Positions 8,639 through 15,537 of a DNA stretch of 64,000 nucleotides are shown here, in pieces. The stretch comes from Campylobacter pinnipediorum subsp. pinnipediorum (GTDB lineage Bacteria; Campylobacterota; Campylobacteria; Campylobacterales; Campylobacteraceae). The first letter of the stretch is position 1. Every line of letters starts with the position of its first letter. Under the pieces are notes generated by a model. That model did not search any database. It was not told the origin of the DNA and saw only the letters and a program-made list of their open reading frames with translations. The translations under genes and the position numbers were made by a program. The stretch is from contig NZ_CP012546.1 of the NCBI RefSeq assembly GCF_002021925.1, forward strand, positions 930,001 to 994,000, in the 5' to 3' direction.

Positions 8639-8844
8639 CTCATAGCCACATCAACAATTGCACCATTAGGCTTATAAACAATAAAATCATCATCGTTTAC
8701 ATAATAAAGCTTATGACTAAAAGAACAACCGCTCGCCCCTTTTATCTTTCCTCTTCTTATGCCTATAAAACCTTTGTCATAAGATAGCACCTCAAACCCT
8801 GCCATAATCACTTTATTTTTTAAATCTGTTTTACTTAACCTCAT
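8635..8844 (-). CDS. Hypothetical prophage protein, 69 aa
   Basis: Starts MRLSKTDLKNKVIMAGFEV and contains the Gly/Lys-rich GIRRGKIKGASGCSFSHKLYYV, suggesting a small beta-rich fold. It is coupled by overlap to both neighbours (start inside the gene upstream, end overlapping the initiator-like gene), so it is translated with them. No function assigned. Confidence 0.6.
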   Translation of the reverse strand: MRLSKTDLKNKVIMAGFEVLSYDKGFIGIRRGKIKGASGCSFSHKLYYVNDDDFIVYKPNGAIVDVAMR

Positions 8845-9145
8845 CGTTTACCCTTTTAAAAATTTTCCATCCCAAAGATTGCAAAAAATCACTAATTTTT
8901 GCAATCACAAAAACCCCAAGCACTCCTACCATAATCCCAAAAAAATATCTCACGCCTTGCAACTCATCTAACTCACTAACACGCAAACCAACCAAAAAAA
9001 CAAAAATCCAAATCACAAGGCACAATGTAGCTATAAAGCCGTTATAAACCTTAATCCAAGCAGGTTGCCCATCTGTGTATTCTGTCTTTATAATCGTAAA
9101 GCAATTATTTCTATTATGCTTACACTTACGATTTGACTTCATCAT
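8831..9145 (-). CDS. Small membrane protein, two predicted TM segments
   Basis: 104 residues. A basic, Cys-containing N-terminus (MMKSNRKCKHNRNNC) precedes a hydrophobic stretch, IATLCLVIWIFVFLVGLRV (about 38-56), and a second, FFGIMVGVLGVFVIAKI (about 68-84). The opening residues resemble those of the 82-aa protein at 10125-10373, suggesting related or recombined 5' ends. The function is unknown. Confidence 0.55.
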   Translation of the reverse strand: MMKSNRKCKHNRNNCFTIIKTEYTDGQPAWIKVYNGFIATLCLVIWIFVFLVGLRVSELDELQGVRYFFGIMVGVLGVFVIAKISDFLQSLGWKIFKRVNDEVK

Positions 9146-9159
9146 TCACCCTTTCTTAG

Positions 9160-9349
9160 TTATAAACTATTTGGCGTAAAGGAAAAACGCCTTAAAACTC
9201 TTAAAACTCTTAAAACTTTTAAACTTGATGAGTTTTGATAAGCTCGCTCTTCATCTAAAATATCAACCTCAAGCAAAATCTTATACACGCCCCAATCAAA
9301 ACCTTTTAAACCTATGGCTTTGATTTGTTTTTTTTAAATTCTTTGACAT
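9160..9349 (-). pseudogene. Small hypothetical gene broken in an A8 run
   Basis: From ATG 9347-9349 the frame is lost after MSKNLKK. Removing one A from the A8 run (plus-strand T8 at 9328-9335) gives a 62-residue protein that continues KAIGLKGFDWGVYKILLEVD to a TAA at 9160. Its end contains LRVLRVLRRF, encoded by three tandem CTTAAAACT units. The gene has its own upstream element (see 9400-9420). Unknown family. Confidence 0.5.
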
Positions 9350-9399
9350 CGTTTATCCTTTTTTTCAACTGTCAACCATTAGTTTACAGTTCCTTAAAT

Positions 9400-9420
9400 T
9401 CACTCTTTAAGCCCCTTTGT
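9400..9420 (-). promoter_or_regulatory. Repeated upstream element, copy 1
   Basis: On the minus strand CAAAGGGGCTTAAAGAGTGAA. The same 21 bases, with one change, occur at 9811-9831. Each copy lies 50-70 bp before the start of a small leftward gene (9349 and 9759), and similar weak identity extends towards the start codons (GTAAACTAATGGTTG and its counterpart). A shared promoter or operator is the simplest reading. Confidence 0.5.
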
Positions 9421-9458
9421 TTTTTAGAACCACCACGCAGGCAAGAAAGGGTTTAAAC

Positions 9459-9478
9459 AGTGAAGCCTAAGCTTCACT
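9459..9478 (-). terminator. Hairpin after the 93-aa gene
   Basis: AGTGAAGCCTAAGCTTCACT is an eight-base-pair perfect stem with a CTAA loop, placed directly at the stop codon of the gene ending at 9478. The minus-strand downstream sequence (GTTTAAACCCTTTC) has only a weak U tract, so termination is likely but not certain. Confidence 0.5.
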
Positions 9479-9759
9479 TAATTTGTTCTAAAAATTCTAT
9501 ACATTGAATTATTTAACTTATCCCCCACATTATCGTATGTACTATCATCCATATAAGGTTGTAAAACTTCAAGAGCAAATGAAGCTTCTAACCTAGCCTC
9601 ATAATCTTCAATATCTTTTAGTAACTGCTCTGCCTTTAATTTATAATCAGTTAAATATTTGGGTCTATCACCGTACATATTTATACTGTTTACAAGACTA
9701 TTAGCAGCTTGCAATAAATTCTCAGCCGCCACTTTAATTTTGGTTTTCTTAAAATCCAT
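9478..9759 (-). CDS. Hypothetical prophage protein, 93 aa
   Basis: Helical throughout, starting MDFKKTKIKVAAENLLQAAN, with a possible coiled-coil stretch at DYKLKAEQLLKDIEDYEARL. It has the best Shine-Dalgarno in the region (AAGGAGATAAG) and its own upstream repeated element and downstream hairpin, so it may be an independently expressed monocistronic gene. No family recognised. Confidence 0.65.
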   Translation of the reverse strand: MDFKKTKIKVAAENLLQAANSLVNSINMYGDRPKYLTDYKLKAEQLLKDIEDYEARLEASFALEVLQPYMDDSTYDNVGDKLNNSMYRIFRTN

Positions 9760-9810
9760 CTTATCTCCTTCTTATGGTTGTAAACTATTAGATGACAACC
9801 ACTTATAAAT

Positions 9811-9831
9811 TTCACTCTTTAAACCCCTTTG
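9811..9831 (-). promoter_or_regulatory. Repeated upstream element, copy 2
   Basis: Minus strand CAAAGGGGTTTAAAGAGTGAA, 20 of 21 bases identical to 9400-9420, and likewise placed about 50 bp before a start codon (9759). See that entry. Confidence 0.5.
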
Positions 9832-9959
9832 AGTTATAATATTTTCGCCACAAACCAAACCCAAAGAAGTCAAAACAAATAAACAACACAAACATAAGAA
9901 AGCCACTTATAGATTTTAAAAATCACCTACAAGAAGCCACAGATGACACTAGATACCAC

Positions 9960-10255
9960 ATGGCAAACATTGATGCCTATTTAAGAGTTTTATCAATAAT
10001 AAAACTACACGAAACAGGCTTTTATACCAAAGAGCAATTACAGGCTTTTATACCAAAGAGCAATTAGAAGAAGACATCTTAAAAGTCTTTGATAACAGAG
10101 CCATATTAATGGAGCAAATAGATATTAACAAACGTAAAAGAGGGTTAATATCAATAAGCCCGAAAGAGCTACTAAAATATCTATCTTTATTGGCGAAAAA
10201 ACTTCTGGATATTCCTTTTGTAATAGCGTCTTTATATATTTTTCAAAATCTATAA
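9960..10255 (+). pseudogene. Rightward ORF broken by a 26-bp tandem duplication
   Basis: The frame is open from 9840, and the first ATG is at 9960. Translation gives MANIDAYLRVLSIIKLHETG and then runs into an exact 26-bp tandem duplication (10015-10066), which shifts frame. Deleting one copy restores a coherent protein: YTKEQLEEDILKVFDNRAI, then ISPKELLKYLSLLAKKLLD, ending at TAA 10253-10255. It lies opposite to all neighbours and overlaps the leftward gene at 10125-10373, so only one of the two may be real. No family recognised. Confidence 0.35.
10015..10066 (+). repeat. Exact 26-bp tandem duplication
   Basis: The 26-base unit from 10015 to 10040, beginning CAGGCTTTTATACC, repeats without a mismatch at 10041-10066. 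Because 26 is not a multiple of three it breaks the rightward ORF here. The perfect identity suggests a recent event (or an assembly artefact). Confidence 0.9.
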
Positions 10256-10373
10256 AAGGCAAAGGAGATGTTAAAACATCTCTAGCCATACGATTTATCT
10301 TTATAGCGTTTGCTGACATCTTGACTACTTTGTTATTATCCCTTTTTCTACACTTACGCTTTGACCTCATCAC
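10125..10373 (-). CDS. Hypothetical small protein with C-terminal hydrophobic segment
   Basis: 82 residues. The basic N-terminus MMRSKRKCRKRDNNK resembles that of the gene at 8831-9145. Then come DFEKYIKTLLQKEYPEVFS and a terminal hydrophobic ILVALSGLLILTLFYVC, which could be a single membrane anchor. Its start overlaps the end of the gene upstream, as expected of the leftward operon. The C-terminal third overlaps a rightward ORF, so the true end is uncertain. Confidence 0.45.
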   Translation of the reverse strand: MMRSKRKCRKRDNNKVVKMSANAIKINRMARDVLTSPLPFIDFEKYIKTLLQKEYPEVFSPIKIDILVALSGLLILTLFYVC

Positions 10374-10617
10374 TTACCCTTTCTCTACAACGACTTTCCC
10401 GAAATTGAGCTAGATAGCCTTGCTGATTGGCAGATACTAGCTCGTGATAACAAAGCCTAAGCTCATCTATTCTTTTGCGTGAGATGATCATATAGCCATA
10501 GCTATTTATCATCTCAATAACCTCATACCCAAACATTACCTCTATCTCTTCAAGTAGCAGAGCCCTGCTTATCTTTGGCTCATCTACTTTTGAGCTAATC
10601 CAATTTATCTGTGTCAT
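10354..10617 (-). CDS. Hypothetical prophage protein, 87 aa
   Basis: Starts MTQINWISSKVDEPKISRA behind an AGGGAGA ribosome site (10619-10625). It contains LLLEEIEVMFGYEVIEMI, then a basic segment, ISRKRIDELRLCYHELV. No domain recognised. It follows the small Cro-like gene in the leftward early transcript, so it should be expressed early. Confidence 0.55.
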   Translation of the reverse strand: MTQINWISSKVDEPKISRALLLEEIEVMFGYEVIEMINSYGYMIISRKRIDELRLCYHELVSANQQGYLAQFRESRCRERVSDEVKA

Positions 10618-10626
10618 ATTCTCTCC

Positions 10627-10812
10627 CTAATTTTCTACTTTTAAAAAACCATCTTGTTTTAAAACATTTTCTATATTTGTATATTCGCTTTTGCCGTTTT
10701 GTGCTATTGTGTAGATAGCTCTTCTTAAACTTTTATAGTTGATGTTTCGTTCTTTGGCGTATGATTTAACGCTTTTGTATTGTTTTCTTATTTCTTTCGT
10801 TATGTCTATCAT
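10627..10812 (-). CDS. Small DNA-binding protein, Cro-like position
   Basis: 61 residues from the ATG at 10810-10812 (MIDITKEIRKQYKSVKSY). The longer reading frame up to 10878 would run through the repeated operator-like sites, so the shorter start is preferred. SVKSYAKERNINYKSLRRAIY looks like a helix-turn-helix. First gene of the leftward operon and divergent from the repressor, which is where a Cro-type regulator normally sits. Confidence 0.55.
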   Translation of the reverse strand: MIDITKEIRKQYKSVKSYAKERNINYKSLRRAIYTIAQNGKSEYTNIENVLKQDGFLKVEN

Positions 10813-10853
10813 TTGTGATATAATCCTTTTAATATTTTTGTTGTGTGGCATTA

Positions 10854-10933
10854 TACTCATAAAATCTGAATATATCAAGAGAAAAATGAGTAAAATATGA
10901 ATTTTATTAGTAAAAAGGTGAGTATTATGAGTA
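10854..10933. promoter_or_regulatory. Candidate repressor/operator switch region
   Basis: Between the divergent repressor and Cro-like genes the 7-mer TACTCAT / ATGAGTA (or GTGAGTA) appears four times: 10854-10860, 10886-10892, 10918-10924 and 10927-10933. The last overlaps the repressor start codon, which would allow autoregulation. The operator role is inferred from repetition and position. Confidence 0.45.
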
Positions 10934-11268
10934 ATAACATTGATGATGATTTTAAAAAATTATATGCGTATTATGGTGTAGAAAACGATAATCAGCTATC
11001 TTTGAAGCTTGGGTATAAAAGTAATTCTGCTATATCAAATTGGAGAAAAGAGAATAAAATTCCTGACAAATACTCATTTATTATTAGTACTAATATAGGC
11101 AACAACAATATATCTGTTAGTGGCAACGATAATAAAATCACAACGACTGATAATTATTCTGACAAATTTAAAGAATTTTTAAATCTTTATGAAAAATATG
11201 GAAATGATGCTGTTTTAGAAAGCTTTATAAAAAAATTAAAAACTATAAAAGAAATATCAGAGGATTAA
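10927..11268 (+). CDS. CI-like phage repressor with Asn/Gly-rich motif
   Basis: 113 residues from ATG 10927 (RBS AAGGTGAG); an upstream in-frame ATG at 10897 lacks an RBS. Residues 1-45 (YYGVENDNQLSLKLGYKSNS, then AISNWRKENKIPDKY) are a CI-type helix-turn-helix. There is no LexA-like peptidase domain. Instead comes NIGNNNISVSGNDNKITT, an Asn/Gly-rich repeat seen again in the next proteins, then a helical tail, FKEFLNLYEKYGNDAVLES. The helical tail may mediate oligomerisation. First gene of the rightward transcript. Confidence 0.75.
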   Translation: MSNNIDDDFKKLYAYYGVENDNQLSLKLGYKSNSAISNWRKENKIPDKYSFIISTNIGNNNISVSGNDNKITTTDNYSDKFKEFLNLYEKYGNDAVLESFIKKLKTIKEISED

Positions 11269-11273
11269 TATGA

Positions 11274-11576
11274 TTGACTTGTTATCTAACTATATCAACA
11301 CTTATTGTATCGATCGTGTTTTTAATTGCGTTGTTTGTATATCATATTAAAACACAAAGAGATGAAAATCGTAGAATTTACCTAGCACGAAGACGAGAAG
11401 AAGTAAGCAGGATTAGTGATGGAGTAGCCGATGGAATACTTACAATTTTTACAAATGAAGCATTTTTACAATCCTTAAAAGATGGTGCATATATACAGAT
11501 AAATATAAATGTTGATGGTTCACGCAATATTATTATTGCTGGTGATAAAAACACTCTAACACATAAAATAGAGTAG
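11274..11576 (+). CDS. Small membrane protein with Asn/Gly-rich C-terminal motif
   Basis: 100 residues from a TTG at 11274 (AGAGGATTAA upstream). An ATG at 11270 is in another frame and ends early, so either TTG is used or a frameshift is hidden. One N-terminal TM segment, ISTLIVSIVFLIALFVYHI, is followed by a charged stretch and then INVDGSRNIIIAGDKNTLT, which matches the motif in the repressor and the ABC-3C third component. Lies 5 bp after the repressor, so co-transcribed. No known family. Confidence 0.55.
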   Translation: MTCYLTISTLIVSIVFLIALFVYHIKTQRDENRRIYLARRREEVSRISDGVADGILTIFTNEAFLQSLKDGAYIQININVDGSRNIIIAGDKNTLTHKIE

Positions 11577-11592
11577 GCAAAGTCTTAAAGTG

Positions 11593-11598
11593 TATAAT
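11593..11598 (+). promoter_or_regulatory. -10 box before the nuclease-like gene
   Basis: A perfect TATAAT sits 16 bp before the ATG at 11614, with AAAGGATAA as ribosome site. The accessory block may therefore be transcribed on its own while the phage is silent. The mRNA leader would be very short. Confidence 0.4.
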
Positions 11599-11613
11599 AT
11601 AAAAGGATAATAT

Positions 11614-12816
11614 ATGAATATACAAGTATTAACAAATAATAATATAACTATCAAATACGATGAAAACAAAAAATACACAATTAACAATTTAGATAAACAT
11701 CAAAGCTTTAACGAGTTTGACTTTAATGTTATAGATTTAGATAACAGTGAAATTTGGCTATATGACGATAAACAAAAAACTCTTTGTGTTACGGTAAATT
11801 TTTTTACAATTCTACCGAATATCTTACATAATACTAAAAATAAAGTTTTATTAATACTCCCACAAAATCAAAAAGTAACAAATTATAAGTATGATACAGA
11901 AGTCAAAGACACATTAAAAGATATTGAAAATTATATAAACGGTGCAATCAAAATAAATACAAAAATAGAATATGATAGAAGTAAAACTATTATAAACAAA
12001 AGAGAATTTTCATCTGATTTTGTAATGAAAAATTATTATAATCAAAATGTTGATGTTATATTGAAATCTTTAGGTGGCAATGATGTTCTAATAAGACACA
12101 AAAGCAATAATAATATATTTATAACAACCCTCAAAATAGATAAAAACAACATATCAGAAATAATTGATTTTTTACAATGTAGTTTTAACAAATCAGAATC
12201 TCCTGTGTGGATTAAAGATATCGAACTTTTTAACGATAAAAGCTTAATCTTAAAAAAAGAAGAGTTAGAAAATAATATAAAGAGTATTCAACAAAATATA
12301 GATAAAAATAATGCAATAAGATCTATACTTTATTCAACTGGTGATGAGCTAGTAGTTGCTATTATAGATATATTACACGATATATTTAGTGTAGATAAAA
12401 ATTTTAATGATGTAAAAAAAGAGGATTTTAGATTTGAGTTTAAAGATTTTACATTTATGATAGAAATCAAAGGCATCAAAGACAATGTAAGCAATAAAAA
12501 TATAGCTCAATGTAAAAAATTCGTATCAGATCTTATATCTTCCAATGAAAATATAAATCCTTCCAATATAAAAGGAATACTAATCATAAATTCACAAAGA
12601 GATAAATCTCCACTTGATAGAGATAATATCCACGAACAACAAATATCTTATGCAAAAAGAGAGAATATACTAATAATAACTATATTTGAATTTCTTAAGC
12701 TATATGATGCTTATAAGAAAAATAAGATTGATACAAATAAATGCTTTGAAATTTTTAGAGATGTGGTTGGAGAATTTAAACTTGAAAATGTAAAGGATTT
12801 AAAAAATGATACATGA
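11614..12816 (+). CDS. Putative PD-(D/E)XK nuclease-like accessory protein
   Basis: 400 residues. The N-terminal half (1-225) is beta-rich with no recognised domain, and residues ~225-245 look coiled coil (LKKEELENNIKSIQQNI). In the C-terminal part, LVVAIIDILHDIFSVDKNF and then FRFEFKDFTFMIEIKGIKD give an E-I-K-G element after a beta hairpin, as in PD-(D/E)XK nucleases. GILIINSQRDKSPLDRD and ENILIITIFEFLKLYDAY follow, as in restriction-endonuclease-like folds. The stop overlaps the next gene's start by 11 bp, tying it to the ABC-3C operon. Nuclease activity is inference. Confidence 0.5.
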   Translation: MNIQVLTNNNITIKYDENKKYTINNLDKHQSFNEFDFNVIDLDNSEIWLYDDKQKTLCVTVNFFTILPNILHNTKNKVLLILPQNQKVTNYKYDTEVKDTLKDIENYINGAIKINTKIEYDRSKTIINKREFSSDFVMKNYYNQNVDVILKSLGGNDVLIRHKSNNNIFITTLKIDKNNISEIIDFLQCSFNKSESPVWIKDIELFNDKSLILKKEELENNIKSIQQNIDKNNAIRSILYSTGDELVVAIIDILHDIFSVDKNFNDVKKEDFRFEFKDFTFMIEIKGIKDNVSNKNIAQCKKFVSDLISSNENINPSNIKGILIINSQRDKSPLDRDNIHEQQISYAKRENILIITIFEFLKLYDAYKKNKIDTNKCFEIFRDVVGEFKLENVKDLKNDT

Positions 12817-13520
12817 AATAGTTACGAACGATATGTTTTTGTTTATAAGTGGTATATGTAGTGTAATTGGTTTGGTGTTATCTTTATTTGCTACTATAAA
12901 AGTTATTAAGATAAATAATAGCATGAATATCAAAAGCCAAAACATAACAGCAAATAACAACAGTAATGCGGCTGGTAGAGATGTTAGATAAAAGCCAAAA
13001 CATAACAGCAAATAACAACAGTAATGCGGCTGGTAGAGATATAAACCATATCAATATCTTCTTATGTGCCGAGGCTAATTCAAAAGCAGAGTCAAGCATA
13101 CAAAAGATACTACTAAAAATATCAGATTTTACAACAGATGTAGAATATGAGAAGCCTGATACAAAAGATTACACAATAGAAAAGAAGATAGAATACAACG
13201 AACTTACAAATTATAAAAAATTTTTTGATGAATATATGGAAAACTATAATATAGTAGCAGAAAAGATTAAAATTATAAGTGAAACAGATCCGGCATTTGA
13301 AAGCAAAATGATTAAATATATGAGAAATATATACATGGAAAACAATGATGATAAAGCAAATGCAAATGAAATTTTAGATAAAATCATAAAAGATATAAAA
13401 TATGATCTTATTGATTCGGATTTAAATGCAGATGATAAAAGTTATATTATCCATGTAGTATTTTATGTATTTGCTAGGTGTAAAATTTTTGAAAAACCTC
13501 TTTTAGAATTTAAGGAATAA
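12806..13520 (+). pseudogene. ABC-3C system third component (TM + motif + CTD), split by a 58-bp tandem duplication
   Basis: The first ORF (12806-12991) encodes a TM segment (FLFISGICSVIGLVLSLFAT) and then SQNITANNNSNAAGRD before a stop. The second repeats SQNITANNNSNAAGRD and continues INHINIFLCAEA. Removing one 58-bp unit fuses them into about 219 residues. The C-terminal part, KKIEYNELTNYKKFFDEYM with YVFARCKIFEKPLLEF at the end, matches my recollection of the C-terminal domain of ABC-three-component systems. It stands before the middle component and ATPase, the expected order. The second ORF might still start at an internal ATG (12966) and be made without the anchor. Confidence 0.65.
12932..13040 (+). 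repeat. 51-bp direct repeat, period 58
   Basis: The 51 bases from 12932 to 12982, beginning AAAAGCCAAAACATAACAGC, recur exactly at 12990-13040, separated by seven bases (GTTAGAT). The period, 58, is not a multiple of three, so the duplication breaks the reading frame. It duplicates precisely the Asn/Gly-rich motif. Confidence 0.95.
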
Positions 13521-13526
13521 AAAAAG

Positions 13527-13751
13527 ATGATAATAACTGAAAGATACCCGCAAAATAGTTTATATGTTTTAGGGGCTGAATTAATAAAAATATTAGAAAA
13601 TGAAAAAGAATATACGATATTTGATTTATATAATTCTTTCAACAAACATCATAAAGTAAGCTTAAAATACTTTATTTTGACTATAGATTGGTTATTTTTG
13701 ATAAATGTTGTAAATATTACAGAGAATGGGTTTATAAAAAAATGTTCTTAG
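13527..13751 (+). CDS. ABC-3C middle component (MC6-like winged helix)
   Basis: 74 residues, MIITERYPQNSLYVLGAELI at the start and LTIDWLFLINVVNITENGFI near the end, the ALDWLYLLGKI-type ending seen in short middle components. These are winged-helix adaptors that link the ATPase to the effector component. RBS is weak (AAAAAAG), 6 bp after the previous stop, and the 3' end overlaps the ATPase start. Assignment rests on size, sequence feel and the two neighbours. Confidence 0.6.
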   Translation: MIITERYPQNSLYVLGAELIKILENEKEYTIFDLYNSFNKHHKVSLKYFILTIDWLFLINVVNITENGFIKKCS

Positions 13752-15445
13752 ATAAGTTGGAAATTACAGATAAATTTAATAATAATATTAGAACTATTAC
13801 ATTCAAAAAAGGGCTTAATCTAATAATAGGGTTAAGCGAAGAACAAGGTTCAACAAATAACATAGGCAAAACTACTCTTTTAAGATGTATAGATTTTTGC
13901 CTTGGCGGAGATATAAAACAAATTTATCAAGACAAAGAGTTTAAAAATACAAATAACGATATTTTTGAATTTCTAAAAAACAACACTCCAACATTTAAAC
14001 TTACCATAAAAGATAGCTTAGAAAATCCAAATATCACTTATACTATACTTAGAAGTATATATTTTAAAAAAGAAAATATCAAAGCAGAAGATTACATATT
14101 TAAAAACAATAATGAAATAGAATTTGAAGAGTTTAAAACTAAACTAAAACAAATATTTTTTAATAATAGCTCTTTAAAACCTAGCTTTAGGCAACTTATA
14201 CCAAAATTTATAAGAAAAAACGAAGAGCAACTATTAAATGTATTAAGATACCTATTTTCAAGCACATCTGACTCAGAATACGAAAAAATACATTTATCTT
14301 TATTTGGTTTTAGCGCCGACACTTTATTGGATAGAAAAAGCAAATTGGAAAAAACACTCAAAAAAACTGAAGATGAGTTAAAAATACTAAAACAAAAATT
14401 TAATCTTCAAGATTTAAAACAAATGCTGGAAATAGTAAAAAATAACATAGAAAAATTATCAAAACAAAGAGATGATTTTGAAATAGACTCAAAGTATCAA
14501 GCAGAAGAAGAAGAGTTAAAAAACATTCAGCTTAATTTAATGAAAATAGAAAATCATATAACAGATTTAAACCTAAAAATATCAATAAGCACAAAACAGC
14601 GTGACAATATAGAGAATGGTCTTTTTGCACAAGATACAAATACTCTAAAATTATTATACGAAGAGGTTAAATTTTACACAGAAAGTATGCATAAGAGCTT
14701 TGAAAATGTAGTAAATTTTCATAACAAAATGATTAAACACGAACTAGAATATACTATTAAAAAGATAGATAACTATAATAAAGATTTAAGTATTTTAGAA
14801 GAAAAAAGGGGGAAATATGCAGAAAAATACTCAAATATTCTTCAAAAACTATCAAAAACAGGGTCACTAGCAGAATATACTAAATTAAATCAACAATTAG
14901 AAGCTAACTCGGAAGAAAAAGGAAGATTAGAACAGCAAATAGACAATATACAAAAAACAGAAGAATACGAAAATAAGCTAAAAATTATATTTGAGAAAAT
15001 AAAAGCAAAAATAGACACAAAAATGGATATTATTAACAACAATATCACAGATTTTAACTCTTTTTTTACATCATATTCGGATTTGTTATATGGGCAAAAA
15101 TTCTTTTTATCATATGAAGACACACCAACAGTTAAAAAATTTTCTATAAAAGATATGAATGGTAATGAGGGTCATGGTAAAAAGCAAGTTATAATATCAG
15201 CTTTTGATTTAGCATATATAGATTTTGTAAATAAAATAAACAAGACATCCCCTAGATTTTCAGCAATAGATAAAGTTGAAATAGTAGATATTGAAAAACT
15301 TCAACAACTTTTTAATATCTCAAACAATATTAATGGGCAATTTATTATACCTATAATATACGATAAAATAGAAAGTATATATGAAGATTACAAAGCTAAT
15401 GAAATTATAGCGTTATCACAGTCAAATAAATTTTTTAATTTTTAA
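13742..15445 (+). CDS. ABC-3C system ATPase (DUF2326 family, SMC/Rad50-like)
   Basis: 568 residues from ATG 13742, overlapping the middle-component stop; an upstream frame to 13688 is shadow. The Walker A variant EEQGSTNNIGKTTLLRCIDF lies near residue 40. A long coiled coil spans ~195-440 (LEKTLKKTEDELKILKQKF and similar). The C-terminal DUF2326 part has GHGKKQVIISAFDLAYIDF and PRFSAIDKVEIVDIEKLQQL, the expected Walker-B region, although the Asp context is unusual. These ATPases are thought to sense invading DNA and license the effector component. Confidence 0.75.
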   Translation: MFLDKLEITDKFNNNIRTITFKKGLNLIIGLSEEQGSTNNIGKTTLLRCIDFCLGGDIKQIYQDKEFKNTNNDIFEFLKNNTPTFKLTIKDSLENPNITYTILRSIYFKKENIKAEDYIFKNNNEIEFEEFKTKLKQIFFNNSSLKPSFRQLIPKFIRKNEEQLLNVLRYLFSSTSDSEYEKIHLSLFGFSADTLLDRKSKLEKTLKKTEDELKILKQKFNLQDLKQMLEIVKNNIEKLSKQRDDFEIDSKYQAEEEELKNIQLNLMKIENHITDLNLKISISTKQRDNIENGLFAQDTNTLKLLYEEVKFYTESMHKSFENVVNFHNKMIKHELEYTIKKIDNYNKDLSILEEKRGKYAEKYSNILQKLSKTGSLAEYTKLNQQLEANSEEKGRLEQQIDNIQKTEEYENKLKIIFEKIKAKIDTKMDIINNNITDFNSFFTSYSDLLYGQKFFLSYEDTPTVKKFSIKDMNGNEGHGKKQVIISAFDLAYIDFVNKINKTSPRFSAIDKVEIVDIEKLQQLFNISNNINGQFIIPIIYDKIESIYEDYKANEIIALSQSNKFFNF

Positions 15446-15449
15446 AAAA

Positions 15450-15537
15450 CTAATAAGCATCTTTTCTATCTGTAATTTTTAGAACGTATATTATTAGCTT
15501 ATCATCTATCTTTTGATAGATAACCCTAATAGCTAAT
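15450..15537 (-). pseudogene. RelE-type toxin remnant (C-terminus only)
   Basis: Directly after the RelB stop, another frame gives IRVIYQKIDDKLIIYVLKIT followed by DRKDAY and a TAG at 15450. This is the conserved final strand pair of RelE/ParE toxins (YRVIY..DD.LIIYVLKV.HR.DVY). The N-terminal two thirds are missing, so no toxin can be made. Confidence 0.65.
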
